Positions 35,215 to 46,576 of a stretch of DNA of 64,000 nucleotides are shown in pieces; the first letter of the stretch is position 1, and every line of letters starts with the position of its first letter. Origin of the DNA: Leptasterias polaris. Taxonomy: Eukaryota > Echinodermata > Asteroidea > Forcipulatida > Asteriidae. The notes under the pieces are model-generated. The model saw only the letters and a program-made list of their open reading frames with translations, had not been told where the DNA came from and did not search any database. The stretch is from the NCBI GenBank assembly GCA_037783415.1, contig JAZGTN010000051.1, positions 558,001 through 622,000 of the forward strand, written 5' to 3'. The position numbers and the translations under genes were made by a program.

Positions 35215-35562
35215 TTGACCGGAAGATATCAAGAGTGTGCAATTCACCGATGAAGGTTTCTCACAGAAAATTAAAAGGAGCCTTATAAAGGAGACGGGAA
35301 AAAGTGGTTTGTATCGATGTTGTTTTCCAGAAAGAAAAAAAATATAAAATAAATAAAACCATAATGAGTGTCAGAATACAATGAGTGACGCATTCGTCTC
35401 ATGGCAACGTACAGTTGTATAGTTCGTTACTATAAAAAAAGTACGTGTATTTTAGCAGTCCACTCCAATTCTTGCCTGCCATACGATTTGCATAAACACA
35501 CTCAGTAAAGTCAAACTAGCTGAAATAAGCTGATACACAGGTTTGTTTTATTTCCTGAATTT
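35215..35562 (+). promoter_or_regulatory. Upstream region of C-type lectin 1
   Basis: Blocks shared with the other lectin loci include GGAAGATATCAAG, CAATGAGTGACGCATTCGT and TTGCCTGCCATACGATTTGC, then AGTCAAACTAGCTGAAATAA. ATTTGCAT (35487-35494) matches an octamer motif. No TATA box is evident. Confidence 0.5.
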
Positions 35563-36132
35563 TTGTTTTCCTACGAAGATGCCGAAAAAAATTCTCACGC
35601 AAACATTTTCTTCATTAGTTTGTTGGTTTTCAGTGATGCCTTTGGAACGATGTGTCCTCCTGGCTGGATGACTTGGCAGGATTCCTGCTACCTGTTACTG
35701 CCTGAAAGGATGAGTTGGTTTGACGCTAAGAAGAGTTGTGCCGAGCTAGGGGCCAACATGATGGTTCCTGACACAATGGACGAACATGACTCGGTTTGGA
35801 GTGAAATGCAAACTAGGATGACAAAAGAGAGAAACGTAAGTTCGAAGAATGATTTGGAAGTGTGGATTGGCTGTCAAGATTTTACAAATGACGGGTCATT
35901 GGTTTGCATGGGTGTTGAAGGAGATCTGACCTTCAAGAATTGGGAGCATTCTGGGGCCAATCTGGAACCAAGTGAACCAAATGAGCAATGTGTGAGAATG
36001 GTTGGTAAATGGGGAGGCACATGGGGCGACAGTCAGTGCAGCGACATCAAGTTTACTGCTTGTGAGATGCCCGTGTCTCGTCCCATGCAATGTGTTGCAG
36101 CTGGTGCTGACGGTCGCTTCGGTCCATTATAA
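35563..36132 (+). CDS. C-type lectin 1, secreted, EPN-type
   Basis: The 189-residue frame has a hydrophobic leader (about residues 13-29) followed by one C-type lectin domain from MCPPGWMTWQDSCY to TACEMP. Cysteines sit at 31, 42, 59, 104, 115, 143, 159 and 167, with WIGC replacing the usual WIGL. EPN at 138-140 is the mannose-type Ca2+/sugar motif and WGD at 154-156 occupies the WND position, so Ca2+-dependent mannose-like binding is plausible (inference). The ATG used by paralogues (ACAATGTTT) is changed here to AAAAAATTC. The frame must start at an upstream ATG (35563), which adds charged residues before the leader and may weaken secretion. It stops right after GRFGPL and lacks the C-terminal domain of the 51-kb paralogue. 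Such lectins are commonly immune or adhesive. Confidence 0.85.
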   Translation: MFSYEDAEKNSHANIFFISLLVFSDAFGTMCPPGWMTWQDSCYLLLPERMSWFDAKKSCAELGANMMVPDTMDEHDSVWSEMQTRMTKERNVSSKNDLEVWIGCQDFTNDGSLVCMGVEGDLTFKNWEHSGANLEPSEPNEQCVRMVGKWGGTWGDSQCSDIKFTACEMPVSRPMQCVAAGADGRFGPL

Positions 36133-37539
36133 TGGAAACAATTCTACATAACGTGATTGAACATTAATGTCCCTTCTTTTTCGAGTACAAACCTGGCAAG
36201 TCTTATGCTTTCATCCATACAGGACCATCCTGAATGCAGAAGTCCTTTTCAAACGTTGAACTTTTGGTAGTTAATGACCCGAAAAATTATAACTACAACG
36301 TGTTGGTTACCGATGACACTTCATCTACACGCCATTGGGCAACGGAAAACATGACGTCGGCGTTTTTAGACCTGCCCGGTCTGAGTATTTGGTGTACACT
36401 TTGAAAATACTACGCAAATGTGAATATATTTCAATTATAAGATTCAGATATTCGGTAAGACCATTTGATGTGGTCTATTTTCACCGCGTAGAATATAGTT
36501 CTGCTCGTCGTGCTTATAGTTTAGATATAATGTTTTACTGCTATTTATGTACTGCCAGTAGTATAGTTGATCGAGGGGACCTCTTCTAAACATCTCCACT
36601 ACCCACGAGTGAAATTGTTCTATTTGACATGCTTTTATATGCTATAGACATGGATTTCAGTCAACACGCTCATTGTTTAACCCTAGTATCAGGACCGAAA
36701 GGAGTGTGGGCACTTTGTGCCCTTACCAATTAACATTTCGCCCGTAAGTGTTTAACGCTGCGTTCAATCACTGCAAATTTTTTCTGCATTTAGCCATTAT
36801 TTATCACGGACTTATTATAAAACAAAAGATATATGGACTAAGCTGGTACCTTTGCAACTGTTTGTTTGACTTTGGCTTAGACGTTTTAATGGGTTTTTGA
36901 ATGTCGAGTTGACCTTTTTTCTCGCTCTTTTTTCTTTTGTCAAAAAAGTGGTAGTGACGTGTCACGTGATGGTGTTGAACGCATTAAAAGTTAATAAGAA
37001 AATGTAATTTACTAATTAGCAGTTTAAACAGATCTAGAAATTCAATGTTGCAGCGCTTTTATTGTCAACGTAAAGGCATAGTACATGCTCAGACGGTGCA
37101 AGTCTCGCACATACTCAATCATGTTTGGGACCACTTTGGTCCCACGTACATTGCTTTGACGCATGAAGGAAACAAACTCGCGCACTTTAACGGGTCTAGA
37201 TATTTGAATACGCGCGAGACTTACACACTTTATTGCAGTGGTGTTAGATAATTTAAATTTGTAATAGATTAATGTTTAACTTTGTACTTCACGAAGGACC
37301 AACAATACCTGATTTGTTTTGAATTACACGTTAGTGTTTAGTAAGTGTTTATCGGTTTCAAGCTGATAGTAACCGGTTTTTCAATAAGTGCTGTTTTTTT
37401 TTACTTGCTGGAAAGTCTAGCAAGTGTTATGATCGTGATGCCTGGTTTCTTACACATGGTTTAGCCTTTCAAACTATTTTTTTGATTTATTTTTACATGA
37501 TATATCGCCTAACATCACAAGGCCACGGACGGCAACTTC
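36133..37539. other. Intergenic, no gene seen
   Basis: AT-rich DNA downstream of lectin 1. Short frames have no recognisable content and no repeat shared with the rest of the window was noticed. Confidence 0.4.
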
Positions 37540-37862
37540 AAGGTGAGGGCTAAATCAACTGTCACCCAAATCAACTGTTCCTGTGAAGGGACACGTTGTC
37601 ACCTACTCCTGGGACTGAAACAGGGTAACCCCCCTTCACAGTCCATTAGGATGAAGGCATGGGTATCATCTACTAGGAGCCTGGTTGGTAGAGCAGAATG
37701 CACTACCTTCCCAACTTTTTACGAAGCAATTATGATTAAGTGCCTTGCTCAAGGGCACAAGTGCATGACCAGAATTCGAACCCACTCTCAGTTGCTGACA
37801 AGACCAGAGCTGACAAGACCAGAGCTTGGGTCCGGTGAACTAGACCGCTCGGCCACGTTTTA
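37540..37862 (-). repeat. tRNA-derived SINE, near full length
   Basis: On the minus strand the head carries an A box (TGGCCGAGCGGTC, as in Leu/Ser-type tRNAs) and a B box (GGTTCGAATTC). A core follows (GCCCTTGAGCAAGGCACTTA) and then a tail ending GATTTAGCCCTCACC. A short duplicated segment (CAGAGCTGACAAGAC) separates the boxes. It is a Pol III retroposon and not a tRNA gene. Confidence 0.8.
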
Positions 37863-38298
37863 CCACCGCGTTATTTGCTGTAATGTTTCGTAGTTTAATT
37901 GATAATTTAGTGTTGGTTCAAAACCCACGCAGATGTGAGGCTGGCGCTTCTCTGTGTTAAAAATAGTAATATATACATCAACAGATTGAAAACAATACAA
38001 GCTATTTACCTTGCACATTTCTTTTTCACAATGTACATTAACAAATAAACACATTTTCAGCGATGGAATGAAACAAAAAACATCATTATCGTACTACAGG
38101 CCCTATCAACATAAACTCTGGTCCACTTTTTAAGGGGGAAAAATCAAGCACAACAAAATGTAAGACTCAATAACTTCAACAGCACTCAAAAAGTGTATGA
38201 CATTCAGTCTCGAGTGTAGGTTTGATGTTGACTGTTTTACAATATACAGTGCCTAAATTTTAGAAATGTTGCTTGTTTAATTTCATTTGTCAGCAACA

Positions 38299-38566
38299 GA
38301 GTGTGGGTGCGAATCCCAGTCATGACACTTGTGCCCTTGAGCAAGGCACTTAATCATAATTGCTTCGTAAAAAGTTGGGAATGTATTGCATTCTGCTCTA
38401 CCAGCCAGGCTCCTAGTATATATAGATGATACCCATGCATTCGTCTTATACGGACTGTGAAGGGGGTAACACTGTTTCAGCCCCAGGAGTAGGTGGCAAC
38501 GTGCCCCTTGTGACAGTTGATTTGGGTCAATAGCCCAAATCAGTCAAGTGTATACCCCTCACCAGT
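38299..38566 (+). repeat. tRNA-derived SINE, 5'-truncated
   Basis: It begins around the B box (GGGTGCGAATCCCA), followed by the same core and tail as the copy at 37540-37862. It faces that copy tail to tail across about 430 bp. Confidence 0.75.
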
Positions 38567-39039
38567 TAGAGATCCAGCATTTAAGTTTTAAAATGTTATC
38601 GCACCTTTTCAAAATAAAAATAAAATGCAAGAAGACAAAACCAACGAAAGTCGTGCATTTGTTCCATTGTGCCGTTGTTACAGTAAAACTTTTTTTTATT
38701 TTTTATTTATTTGTTAATTTAGTTATTATTGTTATTATTGTTGTTGTTGGTTATTTTACTTCTTCAGTATTCTGATTCACGTTTTATGGTTTTCAATATA
38801 CTCGTGACAAACAACCGTACAACCTAGTAATAATAAACAATAAGAATAGTGGCCAAGGGCGTCGATCGCTACTGAAAAGTAGGGGGGACGGGCGAGCAAG
38901 TCTTGAAAAATACATCTTACATTATTTGCACCCCACACCATTACTTTTACATTTAATTGTGTAAAGGGAACGGTGAAATCATACGTGAAGTTGTGTACAA
39001 ACAGACCATGTGACCACAAAAAAACATTTTTATGGTAAT
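38567..39039. other. Intergenic, no gene seen
   Basis: Contains T-rich and TTA/TTG microsatellite-like stretches (about 38690-38760). No supported gene. Confidence 0.35.
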
Positions 39040-39215
39040 AATATATGCATCATATATACAGAGTGTATTTAGAGAATGACACGTAAAGAAAATAGTAGGA
39101 CCGGAACGCACGCAAAATGTTCAAAAAGCTTTAGGTTAAATATTTATAAAATTTCTTCCCTTGTTGATGGATAATCATGTATGGAGACTAAAGCTTTTAG
39201 TCCGGCGTTTATCGT
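39040..39215. repeat. Inverted copy of part of repeat R
   Basis: Reverse complement of about 34700-34880. Shared blocks include GGACCGGAACGCACGCAAAA-like sequence, TTCTTCCCTTGTTGATGG and ATCATGTATGGAGACTAAAG. Confidence 0.6.
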
Positions 39216-39708
39216 GTGTCAGCTTGAAGTTCTTCGAAAAAACAAAATACTGCTTCTTCGACAAGGCTTGTCATGGCAAAAACTGGATTTTACTTATACT
39301 ACATTTTGTGCGTTGTGCGATTGTAACAAAATGTAACACATTTGCACGTACTAAGCGTACACACAGACTTCCTTTGTGGAGGGATCGTGTACCGTACATG
39401 TACATTATAGCATACACAAACGACGCATAACTTGAATGCTAACAAGGTATGTAAGCGAGATTTTGGCGTCCATGTCTTGGACGAAACTTGTCGTCTAGAC
39501 TTTGTCTGTATTATGGAAACGGAAATAGGCCCAAAATATCATTCGGCGCGTGGTCCATCAGAAAAAAAGATGAAAATGAAGAAAACATTTCACCGTTTGT
39601 TCGCTATTCTTTTATTTGAACAAAAATTGTAATGAAATAGTAAATCAAGAAAATAGTGTGTATTTTTATATTTTGTTGCATATTTCTAATGAACAGTCAA
39701 TCAAAAAG

Positions 39709-39777
39709 TGGGGGGGGGGGGGGGACATCTGATATGCTGTCCCCTCCAGTCTAAAAAGTGGGGGGGGGGGGGGGGGT
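39709..39777. repeat. Paired poly-G tracts
   Basis: Two G runs of about 16 and 19 nt are separated by a 30-40 bp spacer and are each preceded by AAAAAGTG, so the second looks like a duplication of the first. Confidence 0.8.
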
Positions 39778-39799
39778 GGGAAATGTCCCCTCGTCCCCC

Positions 39800-41410
39800 A
39801 CCCATCGACGCCCATCGACGCCCATTAGTGGCTTATCTGTCACTCAGTGACGCTCAAAGCGCTTCATCATTCAGTATTTTCCTGCAAGGTGTGTGGAGCT
39901 ATGTTTTTGAAGTATGAAACCTATTCCTTTACATGTACATAGCACCAGGTAATGGTTTACAAGGTGCTTTGGCACAATATGCGGCCAACCAAACCAGGAA
40001 CAATTTAAATAAGCATCAATGATTTGCAGGATCTTCAAATTCAGACGGAAATATTTTCTCCCAAGAGTTGGTACCCGGTATGAACTTGACAATCAACGAG
40101 CTTTCAGATTGAAACTGACAATACATTTTGCTGTTGATTACCACTTCTCTACGTTTTCCTCACAATGAAATACGAGATTGCATTTTGTATTCCAGTTGCA
40201 CGCCTTTATCTCATGACTCCCGATACGGTTCTAATCACCGAGCTGCAGTTACGTAAATCGTGCTCTTAATTTTAGGTATGAAAGGGGAGAGACCAATCTA
40301 GAACAAACTTAACATTTTAAAGGGGCAAATTTAACATTTTAATCCGAAAATGAGATGTCGATATTAACATCACACGCTGATAATATTGTCTCCATTTCTG
40401 ACTTGTTTTTTGTGTGAGCGCACAACACAGCGTGTCCAACCCATTATAGCAAAGTTGGGGGGGGGGGGGGGGTAAACATGACCAAGTCTACTGGTGAAGG
40501 GAGTGGAAACATCAATCAAAATATTTGAAATCGAAAGGCTGTTTGTTTCCTATTTAGAGGGAATGTATATGTTTAGTAATCAAGCTTAAAATTAATGGCA
40601 ATTCAAATTTATTGGTTAGAAGTACAGCAGCTTTCGATAGTATAAGGCATTTTGAGAAATATTTCACTTCGAAGTAATGTGGTTATGTAAAAAGATAGCA
40701 GATTTTATGACCCAAAATTTGAATCTGAGAAACGTTGCTGTCAGAAACGCTTCTCAGATTGAATATCCTGTTAGCGATTTGTTTTCCTGCGAGGACATAA
40801 TTACTCGAGATTTTTGGCGATATCTCAAAAAGTCGACCACCTTTTGAAATGAAATTTTCACACATTAGTTTTATTGTAAATATTTACATTATATGGTATT
40901 AAAAGAATTGAAATGTTCCAAAAACAAAAGGTATTCTATGGATGCCTTTAATGAAATTGAGTTTTGTTAAGATTTCCCCTCAAAAACAGGCTACATTTAA
41001 CTCTGACTTTACATTTAGCTCCGGTTGATACAATGATATTTAAAAAATCAGATCATTTTGAAAGCATCGTTCAACTGTTTTAAAAAAATGTGATAAAGAT
41101 ACATGTACACTGCATGGAGGGTTTCGATTGATATTTTAAGGAATACGCAGCTTTCATGTGTGTCCACTTCAGGTATTAACTTGAGTAACACCACCACCTT
41201 GAACGAATCAACACCCCCCCCCCCCCCCCAAGAAAAAAAAAATTGCAGGCTGATATGCTTAAATGCAACGTGTTCCCGATCTGAGCGTGGAATGCCTGAA
41301 GAACAATACATTGATTTAATGCGCAGAGTCGAGTCGATCCCCTTGGATTGCTTTTGTACAGTTCTAATTTGACCGGAAGATATTAACGGCATGAAAATCA
41401 CTGGCAAGGA
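39800..41410. other. Intergenic and upstream region of the decayed lectin copy
   Basis: It contains a poly-G run (about 40456), the second copy of the 30.4-kb dispersed repeat (40620-40935), and 41050-41400, which matches 59210-59460 upstream of another lectin locus (GAAAGCATCGTT, AACGCAGCT, TTCCCGATCTGAG). No gene. Confidence 0.5.
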
Positions 41411-41416
41411 GATTAA

Positions 41417-42268
41417 AGGGACACGTTGCCTTGGATCGGGCGAGTCGGTCTATAAAAAGGGTTTGTAATCGTTTGTTATAAAATGTATATGGTTAGAATG
41501 ATGTTTTAAAAGAAGAATACAATGATCCACACAAATCGTCACCATTTTCACGAAGAGCCACTTATGTCCAAACGCTTGATTGAGATTTACATTTTACGCT
41601 ATGCTTGGCTTAAAACTGCACAATCTGCAATACTAAAGCCACGGTTTGCAGTTAAAAACCTCTCATAGGATTCTGTATAACCTCTCCATTGATTAACTAC
41701 TTTATTTAGATATTGGCTAATTGCCATAGTAATTAGTAAAAGATACGTGTCTCTTCGTGAAACTTAAAAAGTGAGATGACCTACTTAAACACCCAACTGG
41801 ATAACGTATTTTTACATAGGAAACGTGATCACGTGATCACGCGCACACCATCAAACGTGGCTCTTCGTGAAACCTGATAAACTATTTGACCTACGTTTTA
41901 CGCTCTTCTGTTGCAATGTGTAAATTACAATGCATTTTCGGGGCCGATGGCTCTTCGTGAAAACGCAAAATGCAGATATTGAGATGATATGTGGCTCTTC
42001 GTGAAAACGGTGACGAAATATGCCTCGAAATTGCATGGTTTTCCTTTTACTTTGCAAACTATCACGGTGCGCCATTTTGTGGAGTCAAAAATTTGGCTCT
42101 ACAAAATGGCGTGCCGTGTTAATTCACGATGTGAAAGAAAAACCACGCGATTTCGAAGCATTTGTGTGGATCATTATATTCTACTTTTAAAACATCATTC
42201 TAACCATATGCATTTTATAACAAACGCTTTTCATAGACCAACTCGCCCGATCCAAGGCAACGTTCCCT
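41417..42268. mobile_element. TTAA-flanked element with long (about 125-bp) inverted repeats
   Basis: TTAA lies at 41413-41416 and 42269-42272. The left arm starts AGGGACACGTTGCCTTGGAT and the right arm is its near-complement, extending through the ATAACAAACGCTTT and CACACAAA regions. TTAA duplication suggests mobilisation by a piggyBac-type transposase. Inside, GGCTCTTCGTGAAA occurs about five times (41550 reversed, 41752, 41858, 41948, 41990). A palindrome sits at about 42063-42118 (GCGCCATTTTGT / ACAAAATGGCG). No transposase frame. Confidence 0.75.
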
Positions 42269-42545
42269 TTAAATGAGAAAAAAAAAATCGCTTCACGTCT
42301 TGATTTAACTTATGAATATCAGGACAATGTGTGACGCATTCGTGTCCTAGCAACATACTATTCCTTAATTCGACACCAGTAAGCTTCGTCGCAAAACTTT
42401 GTACGTCATTTGTGGTTGGTGAACTAGTAGACCAGTTCTTATCTGCCATAAATTATGCTTCAAACACCCTTAGTAATTTCAAATTAGTTGTTAAAGCTGG
42501 TTTACAATTTATTTTTATTTTCATTTTTTTATCAATAAGCCGACA

Positions 42546-42995
42546 ATGTTTTCTCACGCGAACATTTTCTTCATTGGTTTCGTTGTTTTCGTTGAGGCCT
42601 TTGGAGCTATGTGTCCTCCCGGCTGGTTGACTTGAAAAGATGAATTATTTTGATGCTATGAAGAGTTGTGCCGAGCCAGGGGCCAACATGATGGTTCCTG
42701 ACTCAAAGGACGAACAGGACTCCATTTGGAGCGAAATGAAAACACATTTGGAGGAAGACTTGCAAGTGTGGATTGGCTGTCAGGATTTAAAAAATTACAA
42801 GTCATTGGTTTGTGTGGGCATTAAAGGAGATCCAACCTTCAAGAACTGAAAAAAGTTCTCGGTGTGTCAGAATGGTTGGTAATTCAGGAGGTAAATGGGG
42901 AGACTGTCCATGCATCGACATCAAGTTTACTGCCTGTGAGATGCCCTTGTCTGGTCGCATGCATTGCGTGACAGCTGATTCTGACGGTCGCTTCC
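42546..42995 (+). pseudogene. C-type lectin pseudogene
   Basis: It starts like the intact copies (ATGTTTTCTCACGCG..) and keeps the leader and MCPPGWLT. A deletion of about 35-40 bp then brings in a TGA. The middle (MKSCAEPGANMMVPDS..) is preserved, as is the WIGCQDL segment. A second deletion removes the NWE..EPNEQ segment and shifts the frame (TTCAAGAACTGAAAA near 42848). The end (KWGDCPCIDIKFTACEMP) is recognisable and runs into a poly-G tract where the other copies have GRFGP. Two independent lesions make function very unlikely. Confidence 0.85.
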
Positions 42996-43204
42996 GGGGG
43001 AGGGGGGAGGGGGGGGGGGGGGGCGGTGGAAGGGGTAGCGCCTCCAGCGCGCCTCCAGCGCGCCACCTACGTTGAAAATAATCTCATTCGACCCTCGCGA
43101 CGTGGACTGGTCGAAGCTCCCCTACACAAAACCATTGTACAAACGGACGGCGAGGTACACGTACTTGGGATTGTACATGTACATGTATGTACAATGTGTG
43201 TGTA

Positions 43205-43470
43205 TGCACATAGAACATTGTTGAATTAGACGGTTGCTCCGCTGCATGCGTGCCGTTGACACTGCCTGGACGAGTTCATTTTATCAGAGGGTATTGTTAT
43301 CTTCAAATTTTGTTAATTCACCAAATCTTCACACTAGAAAACATTCGTAAATGGTCTTTTTTGCGTTGCCAATTGCTTCAGTAATTTAATAATTTAATAA
43401 ACAACATATATTTAACGTTAACGACATGTATTACTGTTTAAGATGTGTATGTTGCCTCAGAATTAACATT
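43205..43470. repeat. Region related to the interior of the Mutator-type elements
   Basis: Moderate similarity to 2400-2660 and 24600-24840. Shared blocks include ACGGTTGCT, GACGAGT(C/T)CATTTTATC, GAGGGTA and TGTTTAAGATGTGT. The element's terminal repeats are absent. Confidence 0.5.
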
Positions 43471-44039
43471 TTCTGCGGCAAATATTCCCGTCCGTCAACA
43501 GAGATCGTTTTCACGATGGGCAGAAACCATTTTCTCAAAAGAAAACTTTAAAAAATTGTCAAATATCTAGAGGATGTACCGAGGGATTTTGTTAAAACTT
43601 TCAGGAATGAAAGATCTATCCTTAAATATTACGTTCAGCGAAAAAAATCACAGGATGAACGATACAATTGTTCACATTATGTCGATATTTGCAACCATTT
43701 TAGGGGAGACCTTTTGTAATGAAATTCCCACCTGGACCCATTCTTGACAGGCTTACACAGTGCGACAGCCATATTCCAGATTACCTGTTAGATCGAGGGT
43801 GACTGGACCTAATCAAAAAAGCACGACGTTGTAGCCACGGGTGCCAGGACCAATTAACAATTAATGACTAATTATGGCTAATTATAGCGCTCCTTTGATT
43901 AATTTTGTTGGCTTGGAACATCACTTATATAAAGTATTTCACTTTTCAAAACACTTTATGTAGATCAGGAAACTAACAATTAACTTATTTTGAAAAAATA
44001 GTTTTAAAATAGTGTTTGTACACAGATAGTGTTTGTACA
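43471..44039. other. Intergenic, no gene seen
   Basis: AT-rich sequence with no recognised gene. It includes an AATTAAC / TAATTATGGCTAATTATAG repeat-like stretch near 43855. Confidence 0.35.
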
Positions 44040-44391
44040 CAGATATAAACGCGCAAAATAGTGACGTCATGATGACGTGACGGAGAATGTTAGGTTTGAA
44101 TTTACATCTGCAATACAAGACAAGTCCATAACTGAAAAAAGTTTTGAGGATCAGGGGTGTACTTCTAGAGATATGGTGCACACAAGATTGGCTAATTAAA
44201 TATTCACACAGCTGTCACGTGAATAATTAATTAAGAATTTTAATCTAATTACATCTAAAATTCAAGTCAGGGCATACGCTTTAATATGGTATAACATTTG
44301 ACTCCAGTTTTGTATTGCTAAAATTGACATATGACAGTGAGAAAAGTCTCAGGTTAAGTCAATAGGGTTTTAGGGAAAGGAAGAATAAAAA
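44040..44391 (-). mobile_element. Tail of a family B Helitron-like unit
   Basis: It matches 47620-47890 (GCGCAAA..GTGACGTCAT, GAGATATGGTGC, TTGGCTAATTAAATATTCAC) and directly adjoins the next CTAG end at 44392, as in the tandem family A units. Confidence 0.6.
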
Positions 44392-45038
44392 CTAGACATT
44401 AAGTGTTTGTCAACAAACACAAAGCTGATCCGGGTATTATTGTTTTGATTAAGCACTCCAGACCTTTAAAGTTGGTCTGACTTTCAGATAGAAGACTAAT
44501 TAATTCACCTTTGACATGCTCTTATTTTGACTTTAAATGTTGGTGACAAGATATGATGTGCATCATGGATGGCTACTTTATTCGACGACTCAGCACATGT
44601 TACATTGGCCAAGTCTCAACACAAGGTGGCGCTATAAAATTTACATGAAGCATGATCATAGATTATTACACCTATAATATCACAATTGTTAATTTTTTTT
44701 GTTCAGCAAGAACATAGATTATTACACCTATCACCATATTGTTAATTTTGGTTTTTCACCCCCAAATCCAACACTGACCGTATAGACATGGAAAAGGTAA
44801 TATCTCTTTTCTACACCTTTCCCCAATCGGCTCTATATTTATCTTTCTGCTACTCCACCAAGTTTTTTTGGTTTTCTACATGGTGATTTCCCGAAGTATT
44901 AATGCGTTCACATAGAACCCTAAAACATGTTGTTTTCAGGCGAATGGGTCCCCAGCGCAAACGCGTCTGCCACAACCGCGCAACATCGTCCCACGTTTAC
45001 TGTGAAACCTGAATAAGGAACTGAGCGCTGATACACTT

Positions 45039-45205
45039 AGTCTTGGCAAGACGTCAGGGATCGATAGTGGATAGTGTACTGCACTCAGTTACAACTCGTT
45101 GTTTTTATTTGGATAATTCAAGCCAAAGGAGGGCGCGCTATAACGAGTCGGAACCGCGCGCAGCACACTATCCACTATCGATCACGGACGTCTTGGGCCA
45201 AGACT
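45039..45205. mobile_element. 167-bp palindromic MITE nested in family B
   Basis: Arms of about 40 bp start AGTCTTGGCAAGACGTC and end GACGTCTTGGGCCAAGACT. Both contain GATCGATAGTGGATAGTGT. The homologous position near 47205 in the other repeat copy lacks it. Confidence 0.75.
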
Positions 45206-46309
45206 ATGATACACACGACGTTCGATTATTGTGAGTAAACTTAGACTTGTGTAAGTCGGCGACAGGAATGACTCTATGTATTCTACAAAAAACTACATAA
45301 CACTGGTCATAAATGGGTCCAGGACTTGTTTGAGTTTAGAATTTTACAATTACGAAAATACAACTCAAATTTTATGCCGGGTACCCAATCCGTGAAATTT
45401 GCAGGGAATACAGGTTTTTTTTCCTACTGAAAAATATGTTTTGATATTTTTTAAATTGACAGGCAAAATTGTTATAAGCATTTTTGTTGAACATATATTT
45501 TCATAGATTTAATTTAAAAAGAGAGAGTTGATTTTAGAAAATATATGTTCTCCGTCTGACATGGAGGTGACGAGTTTTCTCGTTGCGATACACACGAGAC
45601 TTGCCCAGTCTATAGAGATCTTTATCGCTGGCAGATAACTACCCCGATCGGGGGCAATGGCGCACAGGCTTACGTAAGCCTGAGACGGTTACACGGTTAA
45701 ACCTTTAAATTTTTAAGGTTCGATTAAACGTTGAAAAATTCACTCAAAAAGTGCCGCGTAATGCTGACAATAATAACTGTGATCACGATTTTCATAGCAC
45801 AATATTCCATAAAACACACAAACTTCATTCCCAATTTACAGGCTAGCTTGAAGTCTTTGTTATTTTAATACAACTGTGCGTGCAGCAATATATGTAAGAA
45901 ACATTGAACGCTTTAGCTAGGGGCGTTCCACATTAATTTGATTGCACATGCATGTTTATTTTGCAGGGTGATTGCGCAAAGTCAAAATGCTGCAATAAAG
46001 AATGAAGACACAATATTTTTTGATGCCCGGTTGTGTAAACAGATTTTTTAACTTGAAATTTTGTTTAGTGAAACTGCTGTTACACGGGTCACTGTTTCAG
46101 AAACGGTTACACGTTTACAAAAAAACACTGTGAGTGTGCGGGCTTGTACGTTAGCCTGTGACGGTTACACGGTTAAGTGACAGATCATCCGGTTAATCGT
46201 TTACATTTGTACGTTACGGATAAACGTTGAAAAGTGTTTTGTTAGTATATTATAGTCCCTAGGGAAAAAGCCCCGCTTTGAATAGTAACAATTCTATGGC
46301 ACATAATTT

Positions 46310-46576
46310 CAGGGCCCAATTTCATGGCTCTCCTTAATGCTTAATTATGTGCTTGGGGTCACCATTCTCCGCTTACCGAGCAAGCACAGAATTTCTGCTA
46401 GCACAGAATTTCTGCGCTAGCTGTGTAAGCGTAGAATACCTAGTAACATGGACTACGCAAGCACACACAATTCCGTGCTAACCCGTGTAATACGCTTGAC
46501 ATAAGCACGGAATTACCTGCTTCCGTAAGCGCCGATCCTTTGCTTACGATTAGCAGAGCCATGAAATTGGGCCCTG
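46310..46576. mobile_element. 267-bp MITE, CAGGGCCCAATTTCAT type
   Basis: Terminal inverted repeats CAGGGCCCAATTTCATGGCT and AGCCATGAAATTGGGCCCTG are near-perfect. MITEs with this end are common in marine invertebrates. Inside, several GCTAGCACAGAATTTCTG-like blocks form smaller palindromes. No clear target duplication. Confidence 0.85.

Noticed and set aside
34801..35253. 150-codon plus-strand frame with LLVLPWLFWFC repeats and its basic minus-strand shadow
   Set aside because: It is produced by a 21-bp minisatellite, is open on both strands and has no start context or homologue.
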